This document shows, piece by piece, positions 24,172-33,307 of a stretch of 64,000 bases of DNA. The notes under the pieces were generated by a model. It saw only the letters and a program-made list of their open reading frames with translations. It ran no database searches and was not told where the DNA came from. Source of the DNA: Lachnospiraceae bacterium (lineage in GTDB: Bacteria > Bacillota > Clostridia > Lachnospirales > Lachnospiraceae); assembly GCA_024403355.1 (NCBI GenBank), contig JAKSRW010000001.1, positions 62,001 through 126,000 on the forward strand, written 5' to 3'. Every line of letters starts with the position of its first letter. The first letter of the stretch is position 1. The position numbers were made by a program, and so were the translations under genes.

Positions 24172-27009
24172 GTGGATAAAGGTTATTTATTGCTTATAGA
24201 CGGCTCGAGCCTTCTTTCTACACAGTACTACGGAAATCTTCCCAGAGAGATACTGTTTGCAAAGACGGAAGAGGACAAAAAGAAGTTTTATCATAAAATT
24301 ATGCAGACCAGGAAGGGCGTTTACACAAATGCCGTTTATGGTTTTATGCGTACGCTCATTAAGATTATAAATGAGCAGAAGCCCGAATATCTGGCTATAG
24401 CCTGGGATAAGAGCAGAAACACCTTTAGACGTGACATCTATCCTGAATACAAGGGTAATCGCGGTGAAACACCCGCGCCTCTTAAGCAGCAGTTTGAACT
24501 CTGTGAGGATATTCTTTCGAAGATGAACATCCCACAGTTTATGCATGACAGATATGAGGCGGATGATTTCTGCGGTTCGCTGGCGGCAAAATTTGAAAAG
24601 GAGCTTCCGGTAAAGATTTTCACAAAGGACAATGATTACCTTCAGCTTGTCAGTGAGAATACTAATCTCTGGCTGATGCACGCATCACAGGATAAAACGG
24701 AGGAGCTTTATAAAAAATACGGTATTAAGCCTGACGGCAGCGTACCCGAACGTGCTTTTAACCTTACTCCGGAGCTCGTTAAGGCGGAATTCGGAGTTGA
24801 GCCTTCATCGATTAATTCCTTGAAGGGTCTGCAGGGTGATTCCTCAGATAATATTAAGGGTGTGCCCGGAATAGGTCCGACAACTGCGGTGGCGCTTATT
24901 GCGAAATACAAAAACGTTGCGGCACTCTATGATGAAATCAGAGGACTTGATGTTAAGCAGCAGAAGGAGAAGGCGAAGGAGTGGAAGGAAGAGCTTGGAA
25001 TTTCACGCTCACCCTTCGGACCCTTGTTAAAGCAGAGCGATGAAGAGCTTGTGGGTGAGAAGGCTGCATTTCTCAGTGAAGAGCTTGCAACTATTAAAAG
25101 AGACATTGATTTGTCGGACGTAAGCCTTGAATCACTTAAGCTGAATATCGACAGAAGCAGTGCCGTAAAATGCTTTGAGGAGCTTGAATTTAAGACACTT
25201 GCCTTTAATGATGATAAGGCCAATAGCATATACAGCAGTGAAAAATATGAGGTTATCAGTGATTTTAATGACTTTATAGCACTCTGTGAAGGCATGAAAA
25301 AGAAGCCGGTCATCGGTATGGCAATAGCGGCGGACGATAACCAGAAAAGGAGCCTTAAAAAGGGCGGAAGCCTCTACGGTGCAGCCTTTTGTGACGGTGA
25401 AAAAACGGTCTATGTTAAGGCTGAGGGCTTTATCAGCGGTGATTTTATTGCGGACAGAATCAGAGAAATAATAGCTGCGGGTGTAAAGCTTTCGGTTTTT
25501 GATCTTAAAAGACTTCTGCGAAAGCTTGATATGGATGAGCAGGGCAAATGCTTTGACTGCGGCATTGCGGCATATCTGATTGACCCGCTTGCGGGAAAGT
25601 ATGATTTTGATATGGTAGCGGCTTCGGTGCTTTCGGAGCGTCCGCAGGGTCGTGCCGAGCTTCTGGGGAAAATGAGCATTGAGGATGCGGCGGCTGAAAA
25701 TGCAGAGAATCTGATAAAGCTTATTTCTTTTGAGGCTTTAACTGCTTTTGCATGCTGTGAGAAGCTTGATTCGGAGCTTTCAAAGAGCGGCATGGAAAAG
25801 CTCTATTATGAGATAGAGCTTCCTCTTATTTCCGTGCTTAACGCAATGGAAAAGGAAGGAATTTATATATTAAAGGATGAGCTTGTGAAATTCGGTGAAA
25901 AGCTCAGCGGTGACATAAAAAGACTTGAAAAGGAGATTTACGAGGCCTGCGGTGAGGAGTTTAATATTAATTCACCCAAACAGCTTGGCGTAATACTTTT
26001 CGAAAAGCTCAGACTTCCCTACGGGAAAAAGACAAAAACAGGCTATTCTACTTCAGCGGATGTGCTTGAAAAGCTTAAGCTCGAGGATCCCGTGGTTGAA
26101 AAAATACTTGATTACAGGCAGCTTACTAAGCTGAAATCGACCTATGCAGAGGGCCTGTATGATGTGATTGAAGAGGACGGAAGAATCCATACAAGCTTTA
26201 ATCAGACGGTTACCGCAACAGGACGTCTGAGCAGTACAGAGCCGAATCTGCAGAATATTCCCATCCGTGTGGAGCTTGGCCGTGAGCTTCGAAAGGTTTT
26301 TGTGCCGAAGGACGGCTACTGCTTTGTTGATGCGGATTATTCACAGATTGAGCTTCGTATTCTGGCGGCAATGTCTGCCGATGAAAAGCTTATTTCCGCA
26401 TACAGGAATTCTGAGGATATTCACCGTGCCACCGCATCTGCGGTATTTAAGGTGCCGATGGAGGAGGTAAGCAAGGAGCTTCGAAGCAAGGCTAAAGCGG
26501 TTAATTTCGGTATAGTATACGGTATCAGCTCTTTCGGCCTCGGCGAGGGATTGAATATATCCCGTAAGGAAGCGGATGAGTATATTAAGAGCTATTTTGC
26601 GACCTATCCCGGAGTGAAGAATTTCCTGGACGGACTGGTAGAAGCTGCCCGCAGGGATTCCTGCAGCGTGACTCTTTTCGGACGTCGCAGACCCATTCCG
26701 GAGCTTGAATCCGCTAACTTTATGCAGCGCTCCTTCGGTGAAAGAATTGCCATGAATTCACCGGTTCAGGGTACCGCAGCGGATATTATTAAGATTGCAA
26801 TGCTTCGTGTGGCGGACAGACTCAAAAGAGAAGGGCTTGAATCAAGGCTTTTGCTTCAGATTCACGATGAGCTTCTGGTAGAGGCCAAGCTTTCGGAGGC
26901 TGAGACTGTGGAGAAGATTCTTCTTGAAGAAATGCGAAATGCGGCTGAGCTTGCCGTCAGTCTTGAGGTTGAGGTTGAACGCGGAATGAGCTGGTATGAT
27001 GCGCATTAA
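24172..27009 (+). CDS. polA: DNA polymerase I
   Basis: A 945-residue replicative repair polymerase with a GTG start. The N-terminal 5'-3' nuclease (about 1-310) contains YKGNRGETPAPL, RYEADD and QGDSSDNIKGVPGIG. The middle domain occupies the 3'-5' exonuclease position but reads VIGMAIAAD where D-x-E is needed, so proofreading is predicted absent, as in many Gram-positive Pol I. Polymerase motifs: A, DADYSQIELR (about 719-728); B, RSKAKAVNFGIVYG; C, QIHDELL (near 897). It fills gaps and removes RNA primers. An insertion early in the nuclease domain (after residue 20) is typical of this bacterial group. coaE follows, as in many Firmicutes. Confidence 0.95.
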   Translation: MDKGYLLLIDGSSLLSTQYYGNLPREILFAKTEEDKKKFYHKIMQTRKGVYTNAVYGFMRTLIKIINEQKPEYLAIAWDKSRNTFRRDIYPEYKGNRGETPAPLKQQFELCEDILSKMNIPQFMHDRYEADDFCGSLAAKFEKELPVKIFTKDNDYLQLVSENTNLWLMHASQDKTEELYKKYGIKPDGSVPERAFNLTPELVKAEFGVEPSSINSLKGLQGDSSDNIKGVPGIGPTTAVALIAKYKNVAALYDEIRGLDVKQQKEKAKEWKEELGISRSPFGPLLKQSDEELVGEKAAFLSEELATIKRDIDLSDVSLESLKLNIDRSSAVKCFEELEFKTLAFNDDKANSIYSSEKYEVISDFNDFIALCEGMKKKPVIGMAIAADDNQKRSLKKGGSLYGAAFCDGEKTVYVKAEGFISGDFIADRIREIIAAGVKLSVFDLKRLLRKLDMDEQGKCFDCGIAAYLIDPLAGKYDFDMVAASVLSERPQGRAELLGKMSIEDAAAENAENLIKLISFEALTAFACCEKLDSELSKSGMEKLYYEIELPLISVLNAMEKEGIYILKDELVKFGEKLSGDIKRLEKEIYEACGEEFNINSPKQLGVILFEKLRLPYGKKTKTGYSTSADVLEKLKLEDPVVEKILDYRQLTKLKSTYAEGLYDVIEEDGRIHTSFNQTVTATGRLSSTEPNLQNIPIRVELGRELRKVFVPKDGYCFVDADYSQIELRILAAMSADEKLISAYRNSEDIHRATASAVFKVPMEEVSKELRSKAKAVNFGIVYGISSFGLGEGLNISRKEADEYIKSYFATYPGVKNFLDGLVEAARRDSCSVTLFGRRRPIPELESANFMQRSFGERIAMNSPVQGTAADIIKIAMLRVADRLKREGLESRLLLQIHDELLVEAKLSEAETVEKILLEEMRNAAELAVSLEVEVERGMSWYDAH

Positions 27010-27093
27010 CAGACGTTTGAATGCATTGGGCAGGACGTGGGGCTTAAGCAGGAATTTAGTAATTGCTTACAGAAAGGTATTGTGACCGGTTAA

Positions 27094-27693
27094 ATGAAGG
27101 TAATAGGAATTACAGGCGGTATTGGCTCGGGGAAAAGCTTTGTGGCATCTCTTGCGGCTCAGTTTTTTCCGATTCTTCATATCAGTACCGATGATATTGC
27201 AAAGGAACAGATGAAAAAGGGCGGATGCTCGTATAAGGCGGTTGTGGAGGCTTTTGCCGATGAATGCGAATTACTGGACGGTGAAGGGGAACTGAACCGG
27301 GCGGAGCTTGCAAAGCTGGTATTTGCGGATGAGAAAAAGCTTGCGCTTCTAAACAGCATCACGCATCCGAACGTGCTTGAGGAAATGAACAGAATCATTG
27401 AGCTGGCCCGCGAGGAGGGCGAATATGAGGCGGTTCTTATTGAATCAGCACTGATATTTGAATCGGGCATCTGTGAGCGCTGTGATGCGGTATGGTATGT
27501 ATATTCGCCGGTTGAGACGAGAGTGGAGAGATTAAAGTCCTCACGCGGCTACAGTGAGCAGAAGATAAAGAGTATACTGGATGACCAGCTTTCGGAGGAG
27601 GAATTTGTAAGGCGCTCCGATGCGGTTATTTATAATGACAATGATACAACTATTGAAATGCTTGTTATGAGAATTTCAGAGCTGGCATTATAA
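27094..27693 (+). CDS. coaE: Dephospho-CoA kinase
   Basis: A 199-residue P-loop kinase for the last step of CoA synthesis, phosphorylation of the 3'-hydroxyl of dephospho-CoA. GITGGIGSGKS (5-15) is the family-specific Walker A loop, followed by STDDI and a GxLNRxxLAxLVF-like stretch (GELNRAELAKLVF), then ITHPNV, all diagnostic. The leader has TAAGCA/TGCTTA pairing (27045-27050 with 27064-27069) and CAGAAAGGTATT, a short relative of the recurring leader. Confidence 0.94.
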   Translation: MKVIGITGGIGSGKSFVASLAAQFFPILHISTDDIAKEQMKKGGCSYKAVVEAFADECELLDGEGELNRAELAKLVFADEKKLALLNSITHPNVLEEMNRIIELAREEGEYEAVLIESALIFESGICERCDAVWYVYSPVETRVERLKSSRGYSEQKIKSILDDQLSEEEFVRRSDAVIYNDNDTTIEMLVMRISELAL

Positions 27694-27773
27694 AAGATAT
27701 CCTGCGGGCTTTTGCTTTACGGATATTAGGTTTGAAATTAAATTTTCAAAATGGGACAATGTGATTTTTACAT

Positions 27774-27793
27774 GGAAAGGCATGGTTAGATAG
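27774..27793 (+). promoter_or_regulatory. Short form of the recurring start-site motif
   Basis: GGAAAGGCATGG, 8 bases, then ATG of the FtsA-like gene. An ATGT/ACAT mini-hairpin precedes it. The spacing equals that in the long leaders. Confidence 0.5.
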
Positions 27794-30577
27794 ATGAAAC
27801 CAGGAAAAATCCCGGACAATTTAGTATTTGGTCTTGATATAGGAACCCGAAGCATAGTGGGTACGGTAGGCTATCGTAAGCCTACGGGTCAGTTTGTGAT
27901 TCTGGCGCAGAAATCAAAGTGCCATGAAACAAGAGCTATGCTTGACGGACAGATTCATGATATTGCAAAGGTTGCCGAAACCGTTATGTATATCAAAAAT
28001 CTGCTCGAGGTGGAGCTTTCGGTTAAGCTTGACCAGGTATGTGTTGCTGCGGCAGGACGAGTGCTTAAAACCATTACCGTGAGAATGGATTACGACCTTG
28101 GTGATGAGATGACCGTCACAAAGGATATGATTTTCACCATGGAGCTTATGGGAATGGAGCAGGCAAATGCAAAGCTGCGTTCACTTGAAAGGGATGGTGT
28201 TTCGTATTATTGCGTGGGCTATTCCATTGTAAAGTATTACCTCGGAAATGCCGAATTCACAAATCTTGAGGGACACAGAGGCAGCTCTATCGGTGCGGAT
28301 GTGCTCGCGACCTTCCTTCCCATGGATGTAATCGACGGACTTAATGCGGTGTGCGATAAGGCAGGACTTCATATCGTGAACCTGACGCTTGAGCCTATTG
28401 CTGCAATGAATATTGCGATACCCGAGAATTTCAGAATGCTGAATCTGGCACTTGTTGATATAGGTGCGGGGACCTCGGATATCTGTATTACAAAGGGCGG
28501 CAGCATTACAGGCTACGGAATGCTTCCCTGTGCGGGTGATTTCCTGACAGAGAGCATAATGTACGCACTTTTGACCGATTTTGCGACTGCGGAGGAAATA
28601 AAGCTTGCTTATTCGTCAAAGCAGGAGAGGATAACCTTTAAGGATGTAATGGGAATAGAGCAGACCGTTGAGGCTGCGCAGATAGCGGATATTCTTCAGG
28701 AGCCTTTTGAGAAAATCACAGGATTAATTGCAGATAAAATACTTGAACTGAACGGAGGCAACAGGGTCAGCGCTATTTTCCTCGTAGGAGGAGGCGGAAA
28801 GGATCCGGGCTTTGCGGGACTTCTCGCAAAAATGACAGGACTTCCCGCGCAGCGTGTTGCGCTCAGGGGCGAGGAGGTATTTACACAGATTGTATCTCCT
28901 GACGGAAAGCCCGTAAATGACCCGATGCTGGTTACTCCCATCGGTATCTGCTTAAATTATTACGAACAGAATAACAATTTTATAGTAGTCAGAATGAACG
29001 GAAATGATATTAAGCTTTATGATAACGGAAAGCTTAATGTTATGGATGCCGCGGTAAGCATCGGTATGAGCAATACGGATGTGTTCCCCAAGCGCGGTGA
29101 GAATCTGACCTTTACGGTGAACGGTGAGGAAGTGATTGTCCGCGGTAAGAACGGAGATTCTTCGGAAATCACCGTAAACGGAGAGACGGCGGCGATTACT
29201 ACAGCCATAAAGAGCCGTGACATAATCGAACTGAAGCCTTCAACGGCAGGTGAAAAGGGCAGTATGAAAGCGTCAGGTCTTGAGAAGCTTAAAGGGGAGC
29301 TTAATTTTATCGTAAACGGCAGAGAAGTCGGAATGCCCAAGTATCTGCTGATGAACGGGCAGAGGCAGGAGGCTGACTACAGCATTAAGGAAGGCGACAG
29401 CCTTATTATTCCTGATTATTATCCTCTCGGTGAGCTCCTTGAAAAGCTGAACGTAAATGAGGGTATAAGCGTGATTATCAATAACAGGGAAATTGATATG
29501 GAGGCTTATGATCCCGAGGAGAAGATTTACGAGCATTACATAATCGAGCTGAAGCTTAAGGAAGCGTCGGGACTTAAAAATATAGTGAAGGATGTCCGTG
29601 ATGTTGTTGAAAGCACGGATGATTCCGATGGTGAAACAGTAATTGATGAACGTGACTGGCAGGAGGGCGAGAGCTACGAGGATTACCTTGACCGCCGTTA
29701 CGGCAGAAATCAGTACAGAAGCGTTAAGCATGACGACCCTTACGCTGAAATAGAGGAAGAAGGCCGTGAGGGCTATGGACGTTTCGGTTCGATGTCAGGT
29801 CTGGAAATAAATGCAATTATCGGCAACAGCGGACTCAGCGCAGGTATGGAGGCCGCAATCGATGATTTCGGAAGAGCACTTTCGAAGGAGGCCAGAGCCA
29901 GGGAGCGTGCAGCAGGGAAAAATGCAGCTAAAATGCCGGCCGCATCTGCTTATACGGGCTCTGCTACAGATAAGTCTGTAAATGACGAGCTGATAAAGAA
30001 GCTGCAGGAGGAGCTTGCGGCACTTACCGCCAGACAGGAGCAGCGCAGAAAGAAGAACGGAGCGGCGGGAGTCAGCGGACTGTCCGGAATCGGCAGCTCA
30101 GGGCTTAGCGGACTGTCCGGACTTTCGGGAATCGGAAGCACAGGGCTTAGCGGTGTGTCAGGACTTTCCGGAATCGGAAGTTCAGGACTCAGTGGTCTGT
30201 CGGGAATCGGCAGTTCAGGGCTCAGTGGTCTGTCGGGATTAGGTGCAGGTCTGGCTTCGACGGGGCTGTCAGCGGAAGGAGAAAAGGAGCCTTCAGCCTC
30301 AGCCGATAATGAATCCAAAGCTTTAGCGGACGGCGGACAGGAACAGCCCGCAGAGCCGGTAGTTAAGGAGAATCAGTCAGTTACCTGTTATGTCAACGGC
30401 GATGAGATTGTCATGGATAACAAGCCGGAATATATATTTGTAGATTTACTTGACCACTATTCATTTGATACTACTGCGGCACACGGCAATAATGTCATAA
30501 TGAAGGTAAACGGAGTCAGCGCAGATTTCTTTACCCCCATAAAGCAGGGTGACAGGATAGATCTCTTCTGGCAATAA
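27794..30577 (+). CDS. FtsA-like actin-fold ATPase with long C-terminal extension
   Basis: A 927-residue protein. Residues 1-400 are an FtsA/PilM-type actin fold: GLDIGTRSIVGTVG (phosphate-1 loop), an SHS2-like insertion (about 100-190), LVDIGAGTSDICI (phosphate-2) and FLVGGGGKDPGF (adenosine motif). Two beta-rich small domains follow (near 415-480 and 490-590) that look like repeated VNG-type beta-grasp units, then a charged linker, a Gly/Ser/Leu repeat zone (757-819) and a final VNGDEIVMDN...GDRIDLFWQ domain. FtsA itself anchors FtsZ to the membrane, but I see no C-terminal amphipathic helix and the extension is not part of classical FtsA. A role in cell-envelope assembly is inferred. Confidence 0.75.
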   Translation: MKPGKIPDNLVFGLDIGTRSIVGTVGYRKPTGQFVILAQKSKCHETRAMLDGQIHDIAKVAETVMYIKNLLEVELSVKLDQVCVAAAGRVLKTITVRMDYDLGDEMTVTKDMIFTMELMGMEQANAKLRSLERDGVSYYCVGYSIVKYYLGNAEFTNLEGHRGSSIGADVLATFLPMDVIDGLNAVCDKAGLHIVNLTLEPIAAMNIAIPENFRMLNLALVDIGAGTSDICITKGGSITGYGMLPCAGDFLTESIMYALLTDFATAEEIKLAYSSKQERITFKDVMGIEQTVEAAQIADILQEPFEKITGLIADKILELNGGNRVSAIFLVGGGGKDPGFAGLLAKMTGLPAQRVALRGEEVFTQIVSPDGKPVNDPMLVTPIGICLNYYEQNNNFIVVRMNGNDIKLYDNGKLNVMDAAVSIGMSNTDVFPKRGENLTFTVNGEEVIVRGKNGDSSEITVNGETAAITTAIKSRDIIELKPSTAGEKGSMKASGLEKLKGELNFIVNGREVGMPKYLLMNGQRQEADYSIKEGDSLIIPDYYPLGELLEKLNVNEGISVIINNREIDMEAYDPEEKIYEHYIIELKLKEASGLKNIVKDVRDVVESTDDSDGETVIDERDWQEGESYEDYLDRRYGRNQYRSVKHDDPYAEIEEEGREGYGRFGSMSGLEINAIIGNSGLSAGMEAAIDDFGRALSKEARARERAAGKNAAKMPAASAYTGSATDKSVNDELIKKLQEELAALTARQEQRRKKNGAAGVSGLSGIGSSGLSGLSGLSGIGSTGLSGVSGLSGIGSSGLSGLSGIGSSGLSGLSGLGAGLASTGLSAEGEKEPSASADNESKALADGGQEQPAEPVVKENQSVTCYVNGDEIVMDNKPEYIFVDLLDHYSFDTTAAHGNNVIMKVNGVSADFFTPIKQGDRIDLFWQ
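30064..30249 (+). repeat. Coding repeats for SGLSGIGSSGLSGLSG
   Basis: Imperfect tandem repeats of 9 to 24 bases inside the FtsA-like gene encode alternating GLSG and GIGSSG units. Near-identical copies at the DNA level suggest recent expansion. Confidence 0.9.
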
Positions 30578-30600
30578 AAATTATTAACGGTGAAAAACAA

Positions 30601-31386
30601 ATGGAATTTTGCAGTATAGCAAGCGGCAGCAGTGGAAACTGTATTTATGTCGGAACAAATGAAACTAGTCTGCTGGTGGATGCCGGCGTGAGCTGTAAGC
30701 GTATCGCAGACGGATTGAAATCGATAGATGTGAATGTGGCTGAGCTTGACGGTATTTTTATTACCCACGAGCACATTGACCATATTCAGGGAGTGCCGAT
30801 TCTGGCCAGAAAATACGGTATTGATATTTACGGAACGCACGATACCCTTAAATATATTTATAATAAAGAGAAGGGCAATCTCGGTGAAAGCAGACTGATT
30901 GACATTGCGGCGGATACGGATGTTTGTATAGGCGATGTGCTGGTGCACCCGTTTTCGATTTCGCATGATGCCGCCGACCCGGTAAGCTATCGTATTGAGT
31001 CGGACGGAAAAATCTTTGCTATAGCGACCGATTTAGGCTGCTATGATGACTATATTGTAAAGAACATGATGAATGCTGACGGCGTGTATCTTGAGGCGAA
31101 TCATGATTACAATATGCTGATGGTAGGCAGTTATCCCTACAGTCTTAAGCAGCGTGTGGCAGGTTCGAAGGGGCATCTTTCGAATGATGCGGCAGCAGAG
31201 CTTCTGCTAAGGATAGGAAGCGAAAGGCTGAAGGCGGTGCTTTTGGCGCATCTGAGCAAGGAGAACAATTACGCAGAGCTGGCCTATGAGACTGTCAGAG
31301 CCGAACTTTTAGAAAAATGGGAATACGGGCCGATTGAAATGACGGTTGCTCCAAGGGATATTCCATCCGCTTTATACACTATTTAA
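30601..31386 (+). CDS. MBL-fold hydrolase, YycJ/WalJ family
   Basis: A 261-residue metallo-beta-lactamase fold protein starting MEFCSIASGSSGNC, the hallmark N-terminus of YycJ/WalJ. THEHIDHIQG gives the HxHxDH metal ligands; further ligands are SHDAAD and the C-terminal AHLS. Family members are predicted exonucleases or phosphodiesterases with roles linked to cell division and DNA repair. It starts 23 bases after the FtsA-like gene, so co-transcription is likely. Confidence 0.88.
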   Translation: MEFCSIASGSSGNCIYVGTNETSLLVDAGVSCKRIADGLKSIDVNVAELDGIFITHEHIDHIQGVPILARKYGIDIYGTHDTLKYIYNKEKGNLGESRLIDIAADTDVCIGDVLVHPFSISHDAADPVSYRIESDGKIFAIATDLGCYDDYIVKNMMNADGVYLEANHDYNMLMVGSYPYSLKQRVAGSKGHLSNDAAAELLLRIGSERLKAVLLAHLSKENNYAELAYETVRAELLEKWEYGPIEMTVAPRDIPSALYTI

Positions 31387-31528
31387 ACAAATGCTTTACG
31401 AATAGAAAAAAATGTGTTACAGTTTTAATTTGGGATGTTTTATACCCATATTTATAAAATGTTCACAGAAATCACATGTATAGGAAACAATTTTAAACTA
31501 TAATAATGAAAATGAAAGGGCAGGAGAC

Positions 31529-31801
31529 ATGCAGAAGGTTATTATTACAGTATTAGGAAAAGACAGCGTAGGTATTATCGCAAAGGTTTGTACATATTTT
31601 GCTGAGAACGGAATCAACATTCTTGACATTTCACAGACAATTGTATCAGGTTATTTCAATATGATGATGATTACTGATTTAACTAACTCTAAGAAGGATT
31701 TTGAAAGCATTCTTGCCGATCTTGACGTTATCGGAAATGAAATCGGCGTAAAAATCAATATGCAGAGCGAAGAAATCTTTAATATGATGCACAGAATCTG
31801 A
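31529..31801 (+). CDS. ACT domain protein (UPF0237 family)
   Basis: A 90-residue single ACT domain: beta strand VIITVLGKDSVGIIAKV, helix, and a second half ending FNMMHRI. UPF0237 proteins are small cytosolic ligand-binding proteins of unknown role that pair with UPF0210 genes, and such a gene follows here after 125 bases. Start after AGGAG. Confidence 0.92.
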   Translation: MQKVIITVLGKDSVGIIAKVCTYFAENGINILDISQTIVSGYFNMMMITDLTNSKKDFESILADLDVIGNEIGVKINMQSEEIFNMMHRI

Positions 31802-31850
31802 GAACGGGTTCATAAAAGAAACACTGCGAAAATATTGGATTTTCATATGG

Positions 31851-31926
31851 AAATTTGTGCCTGCAAAATGCGGATTAGTGCATCTGCATAAATACAGTTC
31901 TGCAGGCAGAAAGGCATGGTTATTTA
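31851..31926 (+). promoter_or_regulatory. Recurring structured leader before the UPF0210 gene
   Basis: AAATTTG, then TGCCTGCA (31858-31865) pairs perfectly with TGCAGGCA (31901-31908). An inner ATGC/GCAT hairpin is possible. It is followed by CAGAAAGGCATGG, 7 bases and ATG. This is the clearest member of the family. Confidence 0.7.
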
Positions 31927-33291
31927 ATGATTAATATATCTGAGGTTACAGAGACTAATGAAATGATTGCACATGAGAACCTGGATGTGCGTACTATTAC
32001 CATGGGTATCAGTCTTTTTGACTGTATTGACAGTGATCTTAAGAAATGCTGCGATAAGGTTTATGACAAAATCTGCGCAAAGGCAGGAAGACTTGTTGAG
32101 ACCGGTGAGCATATTTCAAGAACCTATGGTATTCCCGTTGTAAATAAGAGAATTTCACTTACACCCATCGCTACCGTCGGCTCGGCTTCATGTAAATCCG
32201 CTGAGGATTATATCGAGTTTGCAAAGACTATGGAGAGAGCCGCAGCCAATGTAGGCGTTAACCTTATCGGCGGCTATTCAGCAATGCTTGCAAAGGGTAC
32301 AACGGACAAGGAGAGAATCTTCCTTGATTCGATTCCCGAGGCACTTAAGGTTACATCAAGAGTATGCAGCTCGGTAAATGTAGGTTCATCAAAGACAGGT
32401 ATCAACATGGATGCCGTCAGAAAAATGGGTGATATCATTCTTGATACCGCGAAGGCTTCATACGGTACTGAAAGCCTTGGTGCAGCCAAGCTTGTAGTAT
32501 TCTGTAATGCACCTGATGATAACCCCTTTATGGCGGGTGCTTTCCATGGAATCACAGAGGGTGAGTCTGTAATTAACGTAGGTGTCAGCGGTCCCGGTGT
32601 AGTTAAGAAGGCACTTGAGTCAGCCAGAGGCGCTAACTTCGAGGTGCTTTGCGAGACCATTAAGAAGACAGCCTTTAAGATTACCCGTGTAGGTCAGCTT
32701 GTAGCAAAGGAAGCAGCCAGAATGCTCGGAACACCCTTCGGAATCGTAGACCTTTCACTTGCGCCCACACCTGCCGTAGGCGACAGCGTTGCTGAAATCC
32801 TTCAGGAAATCGGTCTTGAATATCCCGGTGCTCCCGGAACTACCGCAGCACTTGCTTTATTAAATGACCAGGTTAAGAAGGGCGGCGTAATGGCCAGCTC
32901 ATACGTAGGCGGTCTCAGTGGTGCGTTTATCCCTGTCAGCGAGGATCATGGTATGATTGAGGCTGTAGAAAAGGGTGCGCTTACACTTGAGAAGCTTGAG
33001 GCTATGACATGTGTATGCTCGGTTGGTCTTGATATGATTGCAATCCCCGGCGATACTCCCGCAGAGCAGGTAGCCGGTGTAATTGCGGATGAAATGGCAA
33101 TCGGTATGATTAACAATAAGACAACAGCGGTCAGACTTATCCCCGCTATCGGAATGAAGGTGGGCGATACACTGCAGTTCGGCGGACTTTTCGGCTATGC
33201 ACCCGTAATGCCTGTAAATACATATTCATGTGCTACATTCGTGAACAGAGGCGGACGTATTCCTGCACCTATTCACAGCTTTAAAAACTAA
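31927..33291 (+). CDS. PFL family protein (UPF0210)
   Basis: A 454-residue cytosolic protein of the UPF0210 family. It begins [14 protein letters not shown], with [14 protein letters not shown] as in the family, and contains conserved [27 protein letters not shown] and [16 protein letters not shown] stretches. A relation to pyruvate-formate-lyase-like folds has been proposed for the family, but no glycyl-radical motif is visible and the function is unknown. It is paired with the upstream ACT protein, which suggests amino-acid or nucleotide sensing. Confidence 0.92.
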   Translation: MINISEVTETNEMIAHENLDVRTITMGISLFDCIDSDLKKCCDKVYDKICAKAGRLVETGEHISRTYGIPVVNKRISLTPIATVGSASCKSAEDYIEFAKTMERAAANVGVNLIGGYSAMLAKGTTDKERIFLDSIPEALKVTSRVCSSVNVGSSKTGINMDAVRKMGDIILDTAKASYGTESLGAAKLVVFCNAPDDNPFMAGAFHGITEGESVINVGVSGPGVVKKALESARGANFEVLCETIKKTAFKITRVGQLVAKEAARMLGTPFGIVDLSLAPTPAVGDSVAEILQEIGLEYPGAPGTTAALALLNDQVKKGGVMASSYVGGLSGAFIPVSEDHGMIEAVEKGALTLEKLEAMTCVCSVGLDMIAIPGDTPAEQVAGVIADEMAIGMINNKTTAVRLIPAIGMKVGDTLQFGGLFGYAPVMPVNTYSCATFVNRGGRIPAPIHSFKN

Positions 33292-33307
33292 TTAAAGGAT
33301 TTATATA

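Noticed and set aside
30064-30249. CRISPR or mobile repeat in the FtsA-like gene
   Set aside because: Repeats are in frame, of codon-multiple length and encode Gly/Ser/Leu motifs, so they are protein repeats.
31851-31926. Upstream ORF starting at the ATG in GGCATGG of the leaders
   Set aside because: The ATG is replaced by CGG, AGG or AAG in other copies and is in varying frame, so it is not a conserved coding start.
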